12,468 bases of DNA from an uncultured Clostridia bacterium (GTDB lineage Bacteria; Bacillota; Clostridia; Oscillospirales; Oscillospiraceae), in contig CAMHER010000043.1 in assembly GCA_946184215.1 (NCBI GenBank), forward strand, positions 1-12,468, written 5' to 3'. Position numbers and translations under genes: made by a program. Below, piece by piece: positions 6,549 to 12,468 of this stretch; position 1 is the first letter of the stretch; every line of letters begins with the position of its first letter. A model generated the notes under the pieces. The model was not told the DNA's origin. It did no database searches and worked only from the letters and a program-made list of their open reading frames with translations.

Positions 6549-7961
6549 TTGGATGAGGAAAAGAGTATCGACGAGCCTGTCGTTTACGACGACCTGGTCG
6601 ATCAGCACACCGACGAGCTGACTGAGCTGCTTGACAATCATGATATGAAGCTCCTGCGCGAGAGAATGAATGAAATGCAGGAGTACGACGTGGCCGAGTT
6701 TCTCTCTTCGATCACGGACAACCGTATGCCGATGCTTTTCCGCATGCTGTCCAAAGAGAAGGCGGCGGATGTGTTTGCCAATCTCGAAGCGCCGGATCAG
6801 GAACGGATCATCAACTCTATCACGGACTCGGAGCTGTCCGGTATCGTGGAAGAGCTGTACGTCGACGATGCGGTCGATATGATGGAGGAGCTGCCGGCCA
6901 ACGTTGTCAAACGTGTGATGCGTACCGCTACGCCGGAGACGCGAAATCTGATCAACCAGTACCTGCACTATCCGGAAAACTCCGCCGGCTCGATCATGAC
7001 AGCGGAGTTCGTGGATCTGAAAAAATATATGAGCGTCAAGGAGGCCTTTGCCCGTATCCGGCGGATCGGCGAGGATAAGGAGACGATCTACATCTGCTTT
7101 GTCACCTCGGCCCACCGTAAGCTGGAGGGCATCGTGACGGTCAAGGACCTGCTGCTGGCAGACCCGGACACGGTCATCGAAGATCTGATGGACCGCAACG
7201 TCATCTATGCCGTGACGACAGAGGACCAGGAGAGCGTTTCCGAAAAGTTCTCGGACTACGACCTGATGGCATTGCCGGTCGTGGACAAGGAAAACCGCCT
7301 GGTGGGCATTGTGACGGTCGACGATATCATCGACGTCATGGAACAGGAGGCTACCGAGGATATCCAGATCATGGCCGGTATGACGCCGTCCGACAAGCCC
7401 TATCTGCGCACGAGCACCACGGAAATGTGGAAAAACCGCATCCCCTGGCTGATGTTCCTGATGCTGTCCGCGACCTTTACCAGCATGATCCTGACCTCAT
7501 TTGAGGACAGGCTTGCCGTCCAGGCTGTGCTGATCGCCTTTATCCCCATGCTGATGGGAACGGGCGGCAACTCCGGCGCGCAGGCGTCCACCGCGGTGAT
7601 CCGCAGCCTTTCGCTGGGCGATGTGGAGCCGAGGGACGTGCTGAAGGTCATGTGGAAGGAATGGCGTGTGGCGCTTCTGTGCGGGCTCTCCCTGGGTGGC
7701 GTCAACTTTGTCAAGATGCTGCTTTTGGACGGCATGCTTCTCGGAAACAGCAGCATTACGGTCTCGGTGGCCGCCACGGTCAGCCTGTCGATCGTGTTTA
7801 TCGTCATGTTTGCCAAGGTCGTCGGCAGCTTTCTGCCGATCGCGGCGGAGAAAATCGGCGTCGATCCCGCCGTCATGGCCAATCCGCTGATCTCTACGCT
7901 GACAGACGCAGTATCGCTGCTGATCTATATTTACATGGCAAAACTGATTTTGAAGATTTAG
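6549..7961 (+). CDS. mgtE: Magnesium transporter MgtE
   Basis: A 470-residue Mg2+ channel/transporter of the inner membrane with the full MgtE layout. The cytosolic N domain is at about 30-135 (DVAEFLSSI, MLFRMLSKEKAADVFANLE). The CBS pair is at about 147-268 (NSAGSIMTAEFV, LEGIVTVKDLL, LVGIVTVDDIIDVMEQEATEDI). A plug helix leads into five membrane helices at about 297-468. The hallmark PMLMGTGGNSGAQASTAVIR is at 333-352. The pore aspartate expected in LTDAVSLLIY is D453. In characterised MgtE proteins Mg2+ bound by the N and CBS domains closes the channel, and all those parts are present. The start is TTG. The stop is 10 bases before the next ATG, whose ribosome site overlaps the mgtE stop. 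No magnesium riboswitch is seen; regulation appears to come from the ahcY promoter. Confidence 0.96.
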   Translation: MDEEKSIDEPVVYDDLVDQHTDELTELLDNHDMKLLRERMNEMQEYDVAEFLSSITDNRMPMLFRMLSKEKAADVFANLEAPDQERIINSITDSELSGIVEELYVDDAVDMMEELPANVVKRVMRTATPETRNLINQYLHYPENSAGSIMTAEFVDLKKYMSVKEAFARIRRIGEDKETIYICFVTSAHRKLEGIVTVKDLLLADPDTVIEDLMDRNVIYAVTTEDQESVSEKFSDYDLMALPVVDKENRLVGIVTVDDIIDVMEQEATEDIQIMAGMTPSDKPYLRTSTTEMWKNRIPWLMFLMLSATFTSMILTSFEDRLAVQAVLIAFIPMLMGTGGNSGAQASTAVIRSLSLGDVEPRDVLKVMWKEWRVALLCGLSLGGVNFVKMLLLDGMLLGNSSITVSVAATVSLSIVFIVMFAKVVGSFLPIAAEKIGVDPAVMANPLISTLTDAVSLLIYIYMAKLILKI

Positions 7962-7971
7962 GTGACGCCTT

Positions 7972-8889
7972 ATGCAAATGTCTGCTCTGCTGACAAAAAT
8001 GGCCCTGTTTGTGATCGTGATCCTGATCGGCATGTTGGGAGCGAGAAAAAAGATCCTGACCAAAGACTTCAACCGCGGCCTGAGCTGGCTGGTCGTCAAC
8101 ATTTTTATTGTGGCGGCGATCATCAACTCGGTCATCTCCATGGACGCCTCGAGCCTGACGCTCCGCGAGCTGGGCTTTATCCTGCTGATCTCCAGCGTGT
8201 GCTATGTGGTGATCTATCTGATCGGCGCGCTGACGGTCCGGCTTTTCCGGGTAGAGAAGGAAAAAGCGCCCCAGCTTGAGCTGCTGATGAGCGCGATCAA
8301 CAATCTGTTCGTTACGCTGCCCGTTGTCGAGACGATCTACGGCGGTAAGGGCGCGTTTATTATCGCGCTCGGATGCATCCCGTTCAACCTGCTGCTGTTC
8401 ACCTACGGCATCGCCAGACTGCGGGGTTCGGGCGGCGGTTTTCACCCGAGAGATATTCTGTCCGCGCCGCTGGCGGCCACATTGGCTGCTGTGCTGCTGT
8501 TTGCACTGCGTGTCCCTGTCCCGACGCCGGTGAGAAGCATTCTTTCTTCTGTTTCCGCGGCGACGGTGCCCATGTCGATGCTGCTGGTCGGCTCTTCTCT
8601 CGGCAGCGTGAACCTGGGAAAGGCGCTGAGGGACAGGAGCATGATCCTGCTGGCGGCAGAGCGTTTTGTCCTGGCGCCGGTGATCGTATTTTTCCTTATG
8701 AAGCTTATCTGCAGAGACGACATCCTCAGCGGAGCTATGGTTATCACCGCCGCCAGCCCCAGCGCGATCCTTGTCACGGCGCTGAGCCTGCAGACGGGCC
8801 GCAGCGGCGAGTACAGCTCGGAGGGGATCACGGTCACGACGCTGCTGTCGATGATCACGATCCCGCTGACTGTCTATCTGCTGCTGTAA
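7972..8889 (+). CDS. AEC (auxin efflux carrier) family transporter
   Basis: A 305-residue membrane protein with about ten helices in two halves, at about 7-90 and 100-150, then 163-182, 190-210, 225-245, 250-275 and 285-305. Family marks are NNLFVTLPVVETIYG (110-124) in the first half and AASPSAILVTALSLQTG (260-276) followed by SEGITVTTLLSMITIP in the second. AEC proteins export or import small organic anions such as malate, and the substrate cannot be read from sequence. Start choice: AGGTGA overlaps the mgtE stop and is 6 bases from ATG 7972. An in-frame ATG at 7978 is also possible. It is embedded in the ahcY run, so it may move a metabolite handled by the neighbouring enzymes, but that is inference. 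Confidence 0.88.
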   Translation: MQMSALLTKMALFVIVILIGMLGARKKILTKDFNRGLSWLVVNIFIVAAIINSVISMDASSLTLRELGFILLISSVCYVVIYLIGALTVRLFRVEKEKAPQLELLMSAINNLFVTLPVVETIYGGKGAFIIALGCIPFNLLLFTYGIARLRGSGGGFHPRDILSAPLAATLAAVLLFALRVPVPTPVRSILSSVSAATVPMSMLLVGSSLGSVNLGKALRDRSMILLAAERFVLAPVIVFFLMKLICRDDILSGAMVITAASPSAILVTALSLQTGRSGEYSSEGITVTTLLSMITIPLTVYLLL

Positions 8890-8890
8890 A

Positions 8891-8898
8891 AAGGGGAG
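8891..8898 (+). promoter_or_regulatory. Ribosome binding site fixing a GTG start
   Basis: AAGGGGAG lies 6 bases before the GTG at 8905. The next in-frame Met is at residue 92, inside the conserved domain, so the GTG is the start. Confidence 0.8.
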
Positions 8899-8904
8899 AG
8901 GAAC

Positions 8905-9522
8905 GTGCATATTCCGCAGGGAGCAAGCCAGACAATCGAACTGCTGGGCTTTGACGAGGCGCTCTCAGCCTCATCCGGCAGCGGGGCATATGACAGCGAA
9001 AAATGGCTGTATGTTCCGGATTTTTACACGGAATACCGATATATCCTCGGCACAAAAGGAAAAAACCCGCTGATCTGCATTGGCATCAACCCCTCAACGG
9101 CGGCGCCGGACGACCTGGACAACACGCTCAAATCCGTCTCCCGCATTGCCTCCCACAACGGCTTTGACAGCTGGATCATGTTCAACGTCTATGCACAGCG
9201 GGCGACGAATCCGGACGATATGGATCAGAGACTGAATGTCCGCCTGCACAAGGAAAACATGAGAGCGTTCTCCTACATACTCTCCGGCGTGGAAAAACCA
9301 AACAGACCGGCCGTGTGGGCCGCCTGGGGCACGATCATCGAAAAGCGGCCGTACCTGAAAGACTGTGTGATGGACATGGTCCGGATCGGTAAGCAGTACG
9401 ACGCACAGTGGCTTTGTGCCGGGAATTGCTCAAAAAAAGGCCATCCGCATCATCCGCTGTACCTGAAAAAAGATGAGGAAGTCAAAGCCTTTCCCATCGA
9501 CGCCTATCTGGAGAAACTATGA
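8905..9522 (+). CDS. DUF1643 family protein (possible UDG-like fold)
   Basis: A 205-residue soluble protein with no signal or membrane segment. The domain begins with YRYILGT (44-50). Conserved blocks are ICIGINPSTA (57-66) with D72 and N73, a middle block FNVYAQRATNP (93-103), AAWG (139-142), and GHPHHPLYL (179-187). This pattern is DUF1643 (COG4333 type), whose biochemical function is unknown to me. The order GxNPS, then N-x-x-x-x-R-x-x-x-P, then HPL near the end recalls uracil-DNA-glycosylase-fold enzymes, but that is motif resemblance only. The GTG start follows the AEC gene by 15 bases. The stop overlaps the nitrilase-family ATG by 4 bases, so the two products are probably made together. 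Family call is good; function is not assigned. Confidence 0.85.
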   Translation: MHIPQGASQTIELLGFDEALSASSGSGAYDSEKWLYVPDFYTEYRYILGTKGKNPLICIGINPSTAAPDDLDNTLKSVSRIASHNGFDSWIMFNVYAQRATNPDDMDQRLNVRLHKENMRAFSYILSGVEKPNRPAVWAAWGTIIEKRPYLKDCVMDMVRIGKQYDAQWLCAGNCSKKGHPHHPLYLKKDEEVKAFPIDAYLEKL

Positions 9523-10340
9523 ACGAAATATGCCGAATCGCCGTATGTCAGCTCAGAACAGAGCTGGACAGCGCCGAGACCATGAAAAAAGCCGCGCTCT
9601 TCATACGCCGCGCCGCCGAGAGCGGAGCAGATTTTGCCGTACTGCCGGAGATGTTCAACTGTCCCTATTCGTCCCGCTATTTCAGAAGCTTTGCCGCGCG
9701 CGGTCATGAGCGCGCATTGGAGGAGATGGCCGGATGGGCAAGAGATAACCATATCTGGCTTGTCGGGGGTTCTGTGCCGGAGACAGAGGGAGAGAAGCTT
9801 TACAACACCTGCTTCGTCTTTGACCGGGAGGGGAGACTGGCCGCGAAGCATCGTAAGATCCACCTGTTCGATGTGGACATCCCCGGCATGCGCTTTCGTG
9901 AGTCCGCAACCTTTTCCCCGGGTGAGGAGATTACAGTCTTTGAGACTGAGTTCGGCACGATGGGCGCGGCGATCTGCTTTGACGTGCGTTTTCCGGAGCT
10001 GTTCCGGGCCATGGCGGTGCGCGGGGCAAGGGTCATTTTTCTGCCTGCGCAGTTCAACATGACGACGGGCCCGGCCCACTGGGCCGATACGTTGAAGATC
10101 CGGGCTGTGGATAACGAGGTGTTTTTCGTCGGGGCATCCGCGGCGCGCTACGAGGGATTTGATTATGAATGCTGGGGCCACTCGGCGGTCTATGATCCCT
10201 ACGGTACCCTGCTTGCACAGGCGGACGAGAAGGAACAGATGCTGCTCGCAGAACTGGATCTGCGGCGGGTGGACGAGGTGAGAGCGCAGCTGCCGACCTT
10301 TCTGCGGCTGCGGCGCGACGTTTATATGGTGGCGGAATGA
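9519..10340 (+). CDS. Nitrilase-family carbon-nitrogen hydrolase, omega-amidase-like
   Basis: A 273-residue cytosolic enzyme of the nitrilase superfamily. The Glu-Lys-Cys triad is visible: E44 in VLPEMF, K113 in AKHRKIHLFDVDIPG, and C153 in AAICFDVRFPE. The stretches LYNTCFVFDREGRLAAKHRK and FNMTTGPAHW (about 184-193) are typical of the Nit2/omega-amidase branch, which hydrolyses alpha-ketoglutaramate and alpha-ketosuccinamate to the keto-acid and ammonia. In Bacillus a related enzyme belongs to methionine salvage, where glutamine-dependent transamination produces ketoglutaramate. The ahcY gene in the same run makes a link to methyl/methionine metabolism plausible but not proven. ATGA overlaps occur at both ends, with DUF1643 before and NUDIX after. 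Family call is strong and substrate is likely, not certain. Confidence 0.92.
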   Translation: MNEICRIAVCQLRTELDSAETMKKAALFIRRAAESGADFAVLPEMFNCPYSSRYFRSFAARGHERALEEMAGWARDNHIWLVGGSVPETEGEKLYNTCFVFDREGRLAAKHRKIHLFDVDIPGMRFRESATFSPGEEITVFETEFGTMGAAICFDVRFPELFRAMAVRGARVIFLPAQFNMTTGPAHWADTLKIRAVDNEVFFVGASAARYEGFDYECWGHSAVYDPYGTLLAQADEKEQMLLAELDLRRVDEVRAQLPTFLRLRRDVYMVAE

Positions 10341-10876
10341 AGATAGAAGAGAGTATCCGGCGCTATGTGCCGTTTAATGAACAGGAACAGCGCGACAGGG
10401 AAGTGATTTTGGATTTTCTGCAAAAGAATCCGGACGCCTTTTTGCGCAGCAACCGCATTGCCCATATGACGGCTTCGGCCTGGATCGTGAACCGGAAGAG
10501 GACAAAGGTCGTCATGGTCTACCATAAAATCTATGATTCCTGGTCCTGGACAGGCGGACACGCCGACGGGGAGGAGGACCTGCTTGCCGTGGCCATGCGC
10601 GAGGCGTGTGAGGAAACAGGTCTCTCAAGCGTCCGCCCCGTAAGCGAAGAAATCTTTTCCCTCGAGGTGCTGACGGTGGACGGCCACGAAAAAAGGGGCG
10701 AATATGTCTCCAGCCATCTGCACCTGAACGTGACCTATCTGCTGGAGGCGGATGAGGGACAGTCGCTGCATATTTGTGAAGAGGAAAACAGCGGTGTGCG
10801 CTGGTTTACGCTGGACGGAGCGCTGAAAGCCTCGACGGAGCCCTGGTTCGTCAGGCGGATCTACGGGAAGCAATAA
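10337..10876 (+). CDS. NUDIX hydrolase
   Basis: A 179-residue cytosolic protein. The NUDIX box is complete: G74, E80, R88, E89, E92, E93 and G95 in GHADGEEDLLAVAMREACEE, followed by TGL, matching G-x5-E-x7-R-E-U-x-E-E-x-G-U. A helical N-terminal part of about 40 residues precedes the fold, which begins at HMTASAWIVN (43-52). NUDIX enzymes cleave nucleoside diphosphates linked to another group, using Mg2+. The substrate cannot be inferred here. The ATG overlaps the amidase stop by 4 bases and has only a weak ribosome site, so translation likely depends on coupling. It is the last gene of the run and its stop runs into a symmetric terminator. Confidence 0.92.
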   Translation: MKIEESIRRYVPFNEQEQRDREVILDFLQKNPDAFLRSNRIAHMTASAWIVNRKRTKVVMVYHKIYDSWSWTGGHADGEEDLLAVAMREACEETGLSSVRPVSEEIFSLEVLTVDGHEKRGEYVSSHLHLNVTYLLEADEGQSLHICEEENSGVRWFTLDGALKASTEPWFVRRIYGKQ

Positions 10877-10911
10877 AAAAATGCTTCAGCTAAAAGCTGA
10901 AGCATTTTTTT
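10875..10911. terminator. Symmetric bidirectional terminator
   Basis: The core stem ATGCTTCAGC (10881-10890) pairs with GCTGAAGCAT (10896-10905) around TAAAA. It is flanked by an A-tract and a T-tract of 7 bases each that extend the pairing to 16 bp. A U-run follows the hairpin on both strands, so it can end both the ahcY operon and the convergent zinc-ribbon gene, whose stop is at 10928. Confidence 0.95.
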
Positions 10912-10927
10912 CGTTTAGAAAACAGGA

Positions 10928-11839
10928 TCATTCTTTGTGCGCGGCACGGATCTCCTCAAAGATTGCAGTATGGACAAGACCGAAAAAGATCGTGCCAAAC
11001 AAGCAGATGGCGAGATAGACGACGAAGAAGGCGATGCCGAAGATCCATCCGACGTAGGGAATCCGCACGAGCAGGCCGAGTACAAGCATCACGACCCAAA
11101 TGCCCACAATGAGAAGAACATCCGCGCCGAACATCTTGCCCTTATAGCCATCGGTCATGCGCATGGACTTGCGAAGCGCCTCAGTGGGGGAGATTTCTTT
11201 GTCGGTGAGGAGAATGTAGGGAACAAAGCTGTAGGAATAATACTTGATGATGTTCATCACCGGGACGAAGGCCCAGATCAGATTCCACAGCTCCTGCCAG
11301 CACATGCCGCCGGCATTGCGCAGCACGTCTTCCTTACGGAAGCCCTGGAACAGCTGCTCACTGCGGACTTCCTTGCCGTGGAAGCCGTCAAGCAGAACGC
11401 CGGTAAAGCCCAGCTGAAGCACCAGCACAATGGGCAGAGAGATCAGCGGGACCGCGGCGCCGAGCGAAGCGATCAGGCATGCGATCACCGCATAGAGCAG
11501 GGAAAGACCCCAGAGACGGATCGGCTTGGCGGCAAGGACAGAAAGCGCCTTGCGGTAAAAATCAAAAATACTGCCGATAGGGGGTTTTGCAGCGGGGGAA
11601 GAGGGCGCTGCGGGAGGCGTATCCTGATAGCCCTGCTCAGAACTCTGATACCAGTCGACCGCAGGAACAACGACAGGCGCGGCAGTCTCTTCCGGCTGGG
11701 AAACGGCGGCAGGGGCGGCCTCGACCGGCGCATCGACAGGTTCGGACGGCTCTTCGGCTATGGGAGCGGGAGAACCGCAGACGGGGCAGAATTTTGCATC
11801 ATCCGGCAGCGGAGTGCCGCATTGTTGACAGTTACGCAT
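10928..11839 (-). CDS. Zinc-ribbon, DUF975-like integral membrane protein
   Basis: A 303-residue protein. The N-terminal zinc ribbon has C4, C7, C18 and C21 in MRNCQQCGTPLPDDAKFCPV and the following CG. A Pro/Ala/Glu-rich, probably disordered linker spans about 23-87. A membrane domain follows from about 108, with helices near 109-127, 130-150, 183-207, 240-258 and 262-290. The stretch VPYILLTDKEISPTEAL, then RKSMRMTDGYKGKMF, resembles DUF975 family proteins, whose function is unknown. The zinc ribbon should face the cytosol. Start choice: ATG 11839 has GGAGGT 7 bases upstream (11847-11852). An ATG 15 bases further upstream overlaps that site and is unlikely. The gene is monocistronic, with its own promoter and a shared terminator. 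Confidence 0.8.
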   Translation of the reverse strand: MRNCQQCGTPLPDDAKFCPVCGSPAPIAEEPSEPVDAPVEAAPAAVSQPEETAAPVVVPAVDWYQSSEQGYQDTPPAAPSSPAAKPPIGSIFDFYRKALSVLAAKPIRLWGLSLLYAVIACLIASLGAAVPLISLPIVLVLQLGFTGVLLDGFHGKEVRSEQLFQGFRKEDVLRNAGGMCWQELWNLIWAFVPVMNIIKYYSYSFVPYILLTDKEISPTEALRKSMRMTDGYKGKMFGADVLLIVGIWVVMLVLGLLVRIPYVGWIFGIAFFVVYLAICLFGTIFFGLVHTAIFEEIRAAHKE

Positions 11840-11846
11840 AAAACAT

Positions 11847-11852
11847 ACCTCC
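11847..11852 (-). promoter_or_regulatory. Ribosome binding site of the zinc-ribbon gene
   Basis: The minus strand reads GGAGGT, 7 bases before the ATG at 11839, which sets the start at MRNCQQCG rather than at the ATG at 11854. Confidence 0.8.
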
Positions 11853-11865
11853 AATCTTTTTCTTT

Positions 11866-11894
11866 ATCATAATACCGAATTGAAAAAGTTGCAA
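11866..11894 (-). promoter_or_regulatory. Promoter of the zinc-ribbon/DUF975-like gene
   Basis: On the minus strand TTGCAA (11894-11889) and TATGAT (11871-11866) are 17 bases apart, a good housekeeping-type promoter. The -35 lies at the centre of an 18-bp perfect palindrome, and a TGTCGAA heptamer is just upstream. Transcription would start near 11859, giving a leader of about 20 bases. Confidence 0.65.
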
Positions 11895-11900
11895 CTTTTT
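11883..11900. repeat. 18-bp perfect palindrome over the -35 element (candidate operator)
   Basis: AAAAAGTTGCAACTTTTT is identical to its reverse complement and contains the -35 hexamer at its centre. The position suits a dimeric repressor. As RNA it would form only a weak A/U hairpin, so a terminator role is unlikely. Confidence 0.5.
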
Positions 11901-11906
11901 TCGACA
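11900..11906 (-). promoter_or_regulatory. Candidate Spo0A box
   Basis: The minus strand reads TGTCGAA, an exact match to the core Spo0A binding heptamer. It ends 5 bases upstream of the -35 of the zinc-ribbon gene. It also overlaps one arm of a 6-bp inverted repeat, GACAGA/TCTGTC (11903-11908 and 11914-11919). A heptamer match alone is expected about once or twice by chance in a window of this size. Confidence 0.35.
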
Positions 11907-11937
11907 GAATTTATCTGTCAGCAGGAAACCGGGCAGC

Positions 11938-11975
11938 ATAAAACCGGGCGGTCTCGTCTGAGACCGCCCGGTTAA
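11938..11975 (-). terminator. Terminator of the decarboxylase beta-subunit gene
   Basis: A perfect 14-bp stem pairs AACCGGGCGGTCTC (11942-11955) with GAGACCGCCCGGTT (11960-11973) around a 4-base loop. On the minus strand it is followed by TTTTAT. It lies 52 bases after the stop codon and isolates the zinc-ribbon gene from read-through. Confidence 0.9.
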
Positions 11976-12025
11976 GAGAGCTATCTGCCTGTCGGATGAT
12001 TCCGAACAGAGGGAATGCTTTGCCG

Positions 12026-12468
12026 TCAGCCACCGAATACGCTGAGCAGGAAGCCCGCGGCAATAGCGGAGCCAATGACGCCGGCCACGTTCGGGCCCAT
12101 GGCATGCATCAGCAGGAAGTTGGACTTGTTGTACCGCCGCCCCACATCCTGGCTCACACGTGCCGCCATCGGAACAGCAGACACGCCCGCCGAGCCGATC
12201 AGCGGATTGATCCGTCCGCCGGAGGTGTTGTACATGACGATACCGCCGAGCAGGCCGCCGATCGTGGAGATCGAGAAGGCGATGAGACCGAGGACGATGA
12301 TCTTGATCGTGTTGAGATTCAGGAAGTTTTGCGCCACCATTGTTGCACCAACCGAGGTCGCAAGGAAAATCGTCACGATGTTCATCAGCGCATTCTGCGC
12401 CGTGTCGGAAAGACGGTCGGTCACGCCGCACTCGCGGAACAGGTTGCCCAGCATCAGGCAGCCGATCA
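12026..12468 (-). CDS. Na+-translocating biotin-dependent decarboxylase beta subunit, 3' part
   Basis: The frame is open to the window edge, so the 5' part is missing; 147 codons including the stop are visible. This is the C-terminal part of the membrane subunit that couples decarboxylation of carboxybiotin to sodium export (oxaloacetate, glutaconyl-CoA or methylmalonyl-CoA decarboxylase). The strongest marker is NPLIGSAGVSAVPMAARV. It carries the residues equal to N373, G377, S382 and R389 of the Klebsiella oxaloacetate decarboxylase beta subunit, known to matter for Na+ and proton handling. NFLLMHAMGPNVAGVIGSA follows, also characteristic. The visible part has about four hydrophobic helices. 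Which of the three decarboxylases it serves cannot be told without the alpha subunit, which is outside the window. It ends at its own terminator. Confidence 0.94.
   Translation of the reverse strand, partial: IGCLMLGNLFRECGVTDRLSDTAQNALMNIVTIFLATSVGATMVAQNFLNLNTIKIIVLGLIAFSISTIGGLLGGIVMYNTSGGRINPLIGSAGVSAVPMAARVSQDVGRRYNKSNFLLMHAMGPNVAGVIGSAIAAGFLLSVFGG

Noticed and set aside
7894..8910. 338-codon open frame on the minus strand
   Set aside because: It is antisense to the AEC transporter gene. The translation is dominated by Gln, Arg and Asp, typical of the reverse strand of a G+C-rich membrane-protein gene.
10937..11872. 311-codon open frame on the plus strand
   Set aside because: It is antisense to the zinc-ribbon membrane protein, which has a ribosome site, promoter, Cys motif and membrane helices. 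The plus-strand frame has none of these.
11881..11911. Terminator reading of the A/T palindrome upstream of the zinc-ribbon gene
   Set aside because: The stem would be almost only A-U pairs with a minimal loop. A proper G+C-rich terminator for the decarboxylase gene already lies at 11938-11975, and the palindrome coincides with a promoter.
11832..12431. 199-codon open frame on the minus strand spanning the decarboxylase gene and the intergenic region
   Set aside because: It is in a different frame from the conserved beta-subunit sequence and reads through that gene's terminator.
1..12468. Mobile element, prophage, defence island or CRISPR
   Set aside because: No transposase, integrase, terminal repeats, direct-repeat arrays or known defence genes were seen. 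Composition looks even across the coding regions.

Overview
The window looks like a chromosomal segment of a sporulating, G+C-rich member of the Clostridia, most likely the Oscillospiraceae/Ruminococcaceae side. The evidence is a spoIIE gene, strong AGGAGG-type ribosome binding sites with several TTG/GTG starts, an MgtE magnesium transporter and a sodium-pumping decarboxylase beta subunit. No rRNA, tRNA, CRISPR array, transposase or phage gene was seen. This is mostly housekeeping and sporulation DNA with a few divergent members of known families. No wholly new system is obvious.

Layout. (1) 1-1355, plus strand: the 3' part of der (ribosome-assembly GTPase) overlaps by 4 bases a PlsY-like membrane protein whose catalytic motifs are eroded, and a strong terminator follows. 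(2) 1356-2296, plus strand: a promoter region, then a membrane-anchored VanY-type peptidase read from a TTG start, with the usual catalytic glutamate replaced by valine. A 14-bp-stem terminator separates it from convergent genes. (3) 2298-4978, minus strand: spoIIE (membrane PP2C phosphatase of the sporulation sigma-F switch), then a small coupled membrane protein of unknown function. (4) 4979-5283: a divergent promoter region. (5) 5284-10911, plus strand: a compact six-gene run made of ahcY, mgtE, an AEC-family permease, a DUF1643 protein, an omega-amidase-like nitrilase and a NUDIX hydrolase. Gaps are 29, 10 and 15 bases, followed by two ATGA overlaps, and the run ends at a symmetric terminator. 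(6) 10928-11906, minus strand: a zinc-ribbon/DUF975-like membrane protein whose promoter carries an 18-bp perfect palindrome over the -35 element and a Spo0A-box match just upstream. (7) 11938-12468, minus strand: the 3' end of a biotin-dependent, Na+-translocating decarboxylase beta subunit with its own terminator.

How the genes fit together. The plus-strand operon combines the S-adenosylhomocysteine step of the methyl cycle with an amidase that is linked to methionine salvage in other bacteria. It also carries a NUDIX enzyme, a Mg2+ transporter and a possible UDG-like protein. A metabolite-recycling or damage-control theme is plausible but is inference. The best items for a second look are the VanY-like and PlsY-like proteins with altered catalytic residues, the UDG-like motif layout of the DUF1643 protein, and the palindromic promoter of the zinc-ribbon gene.
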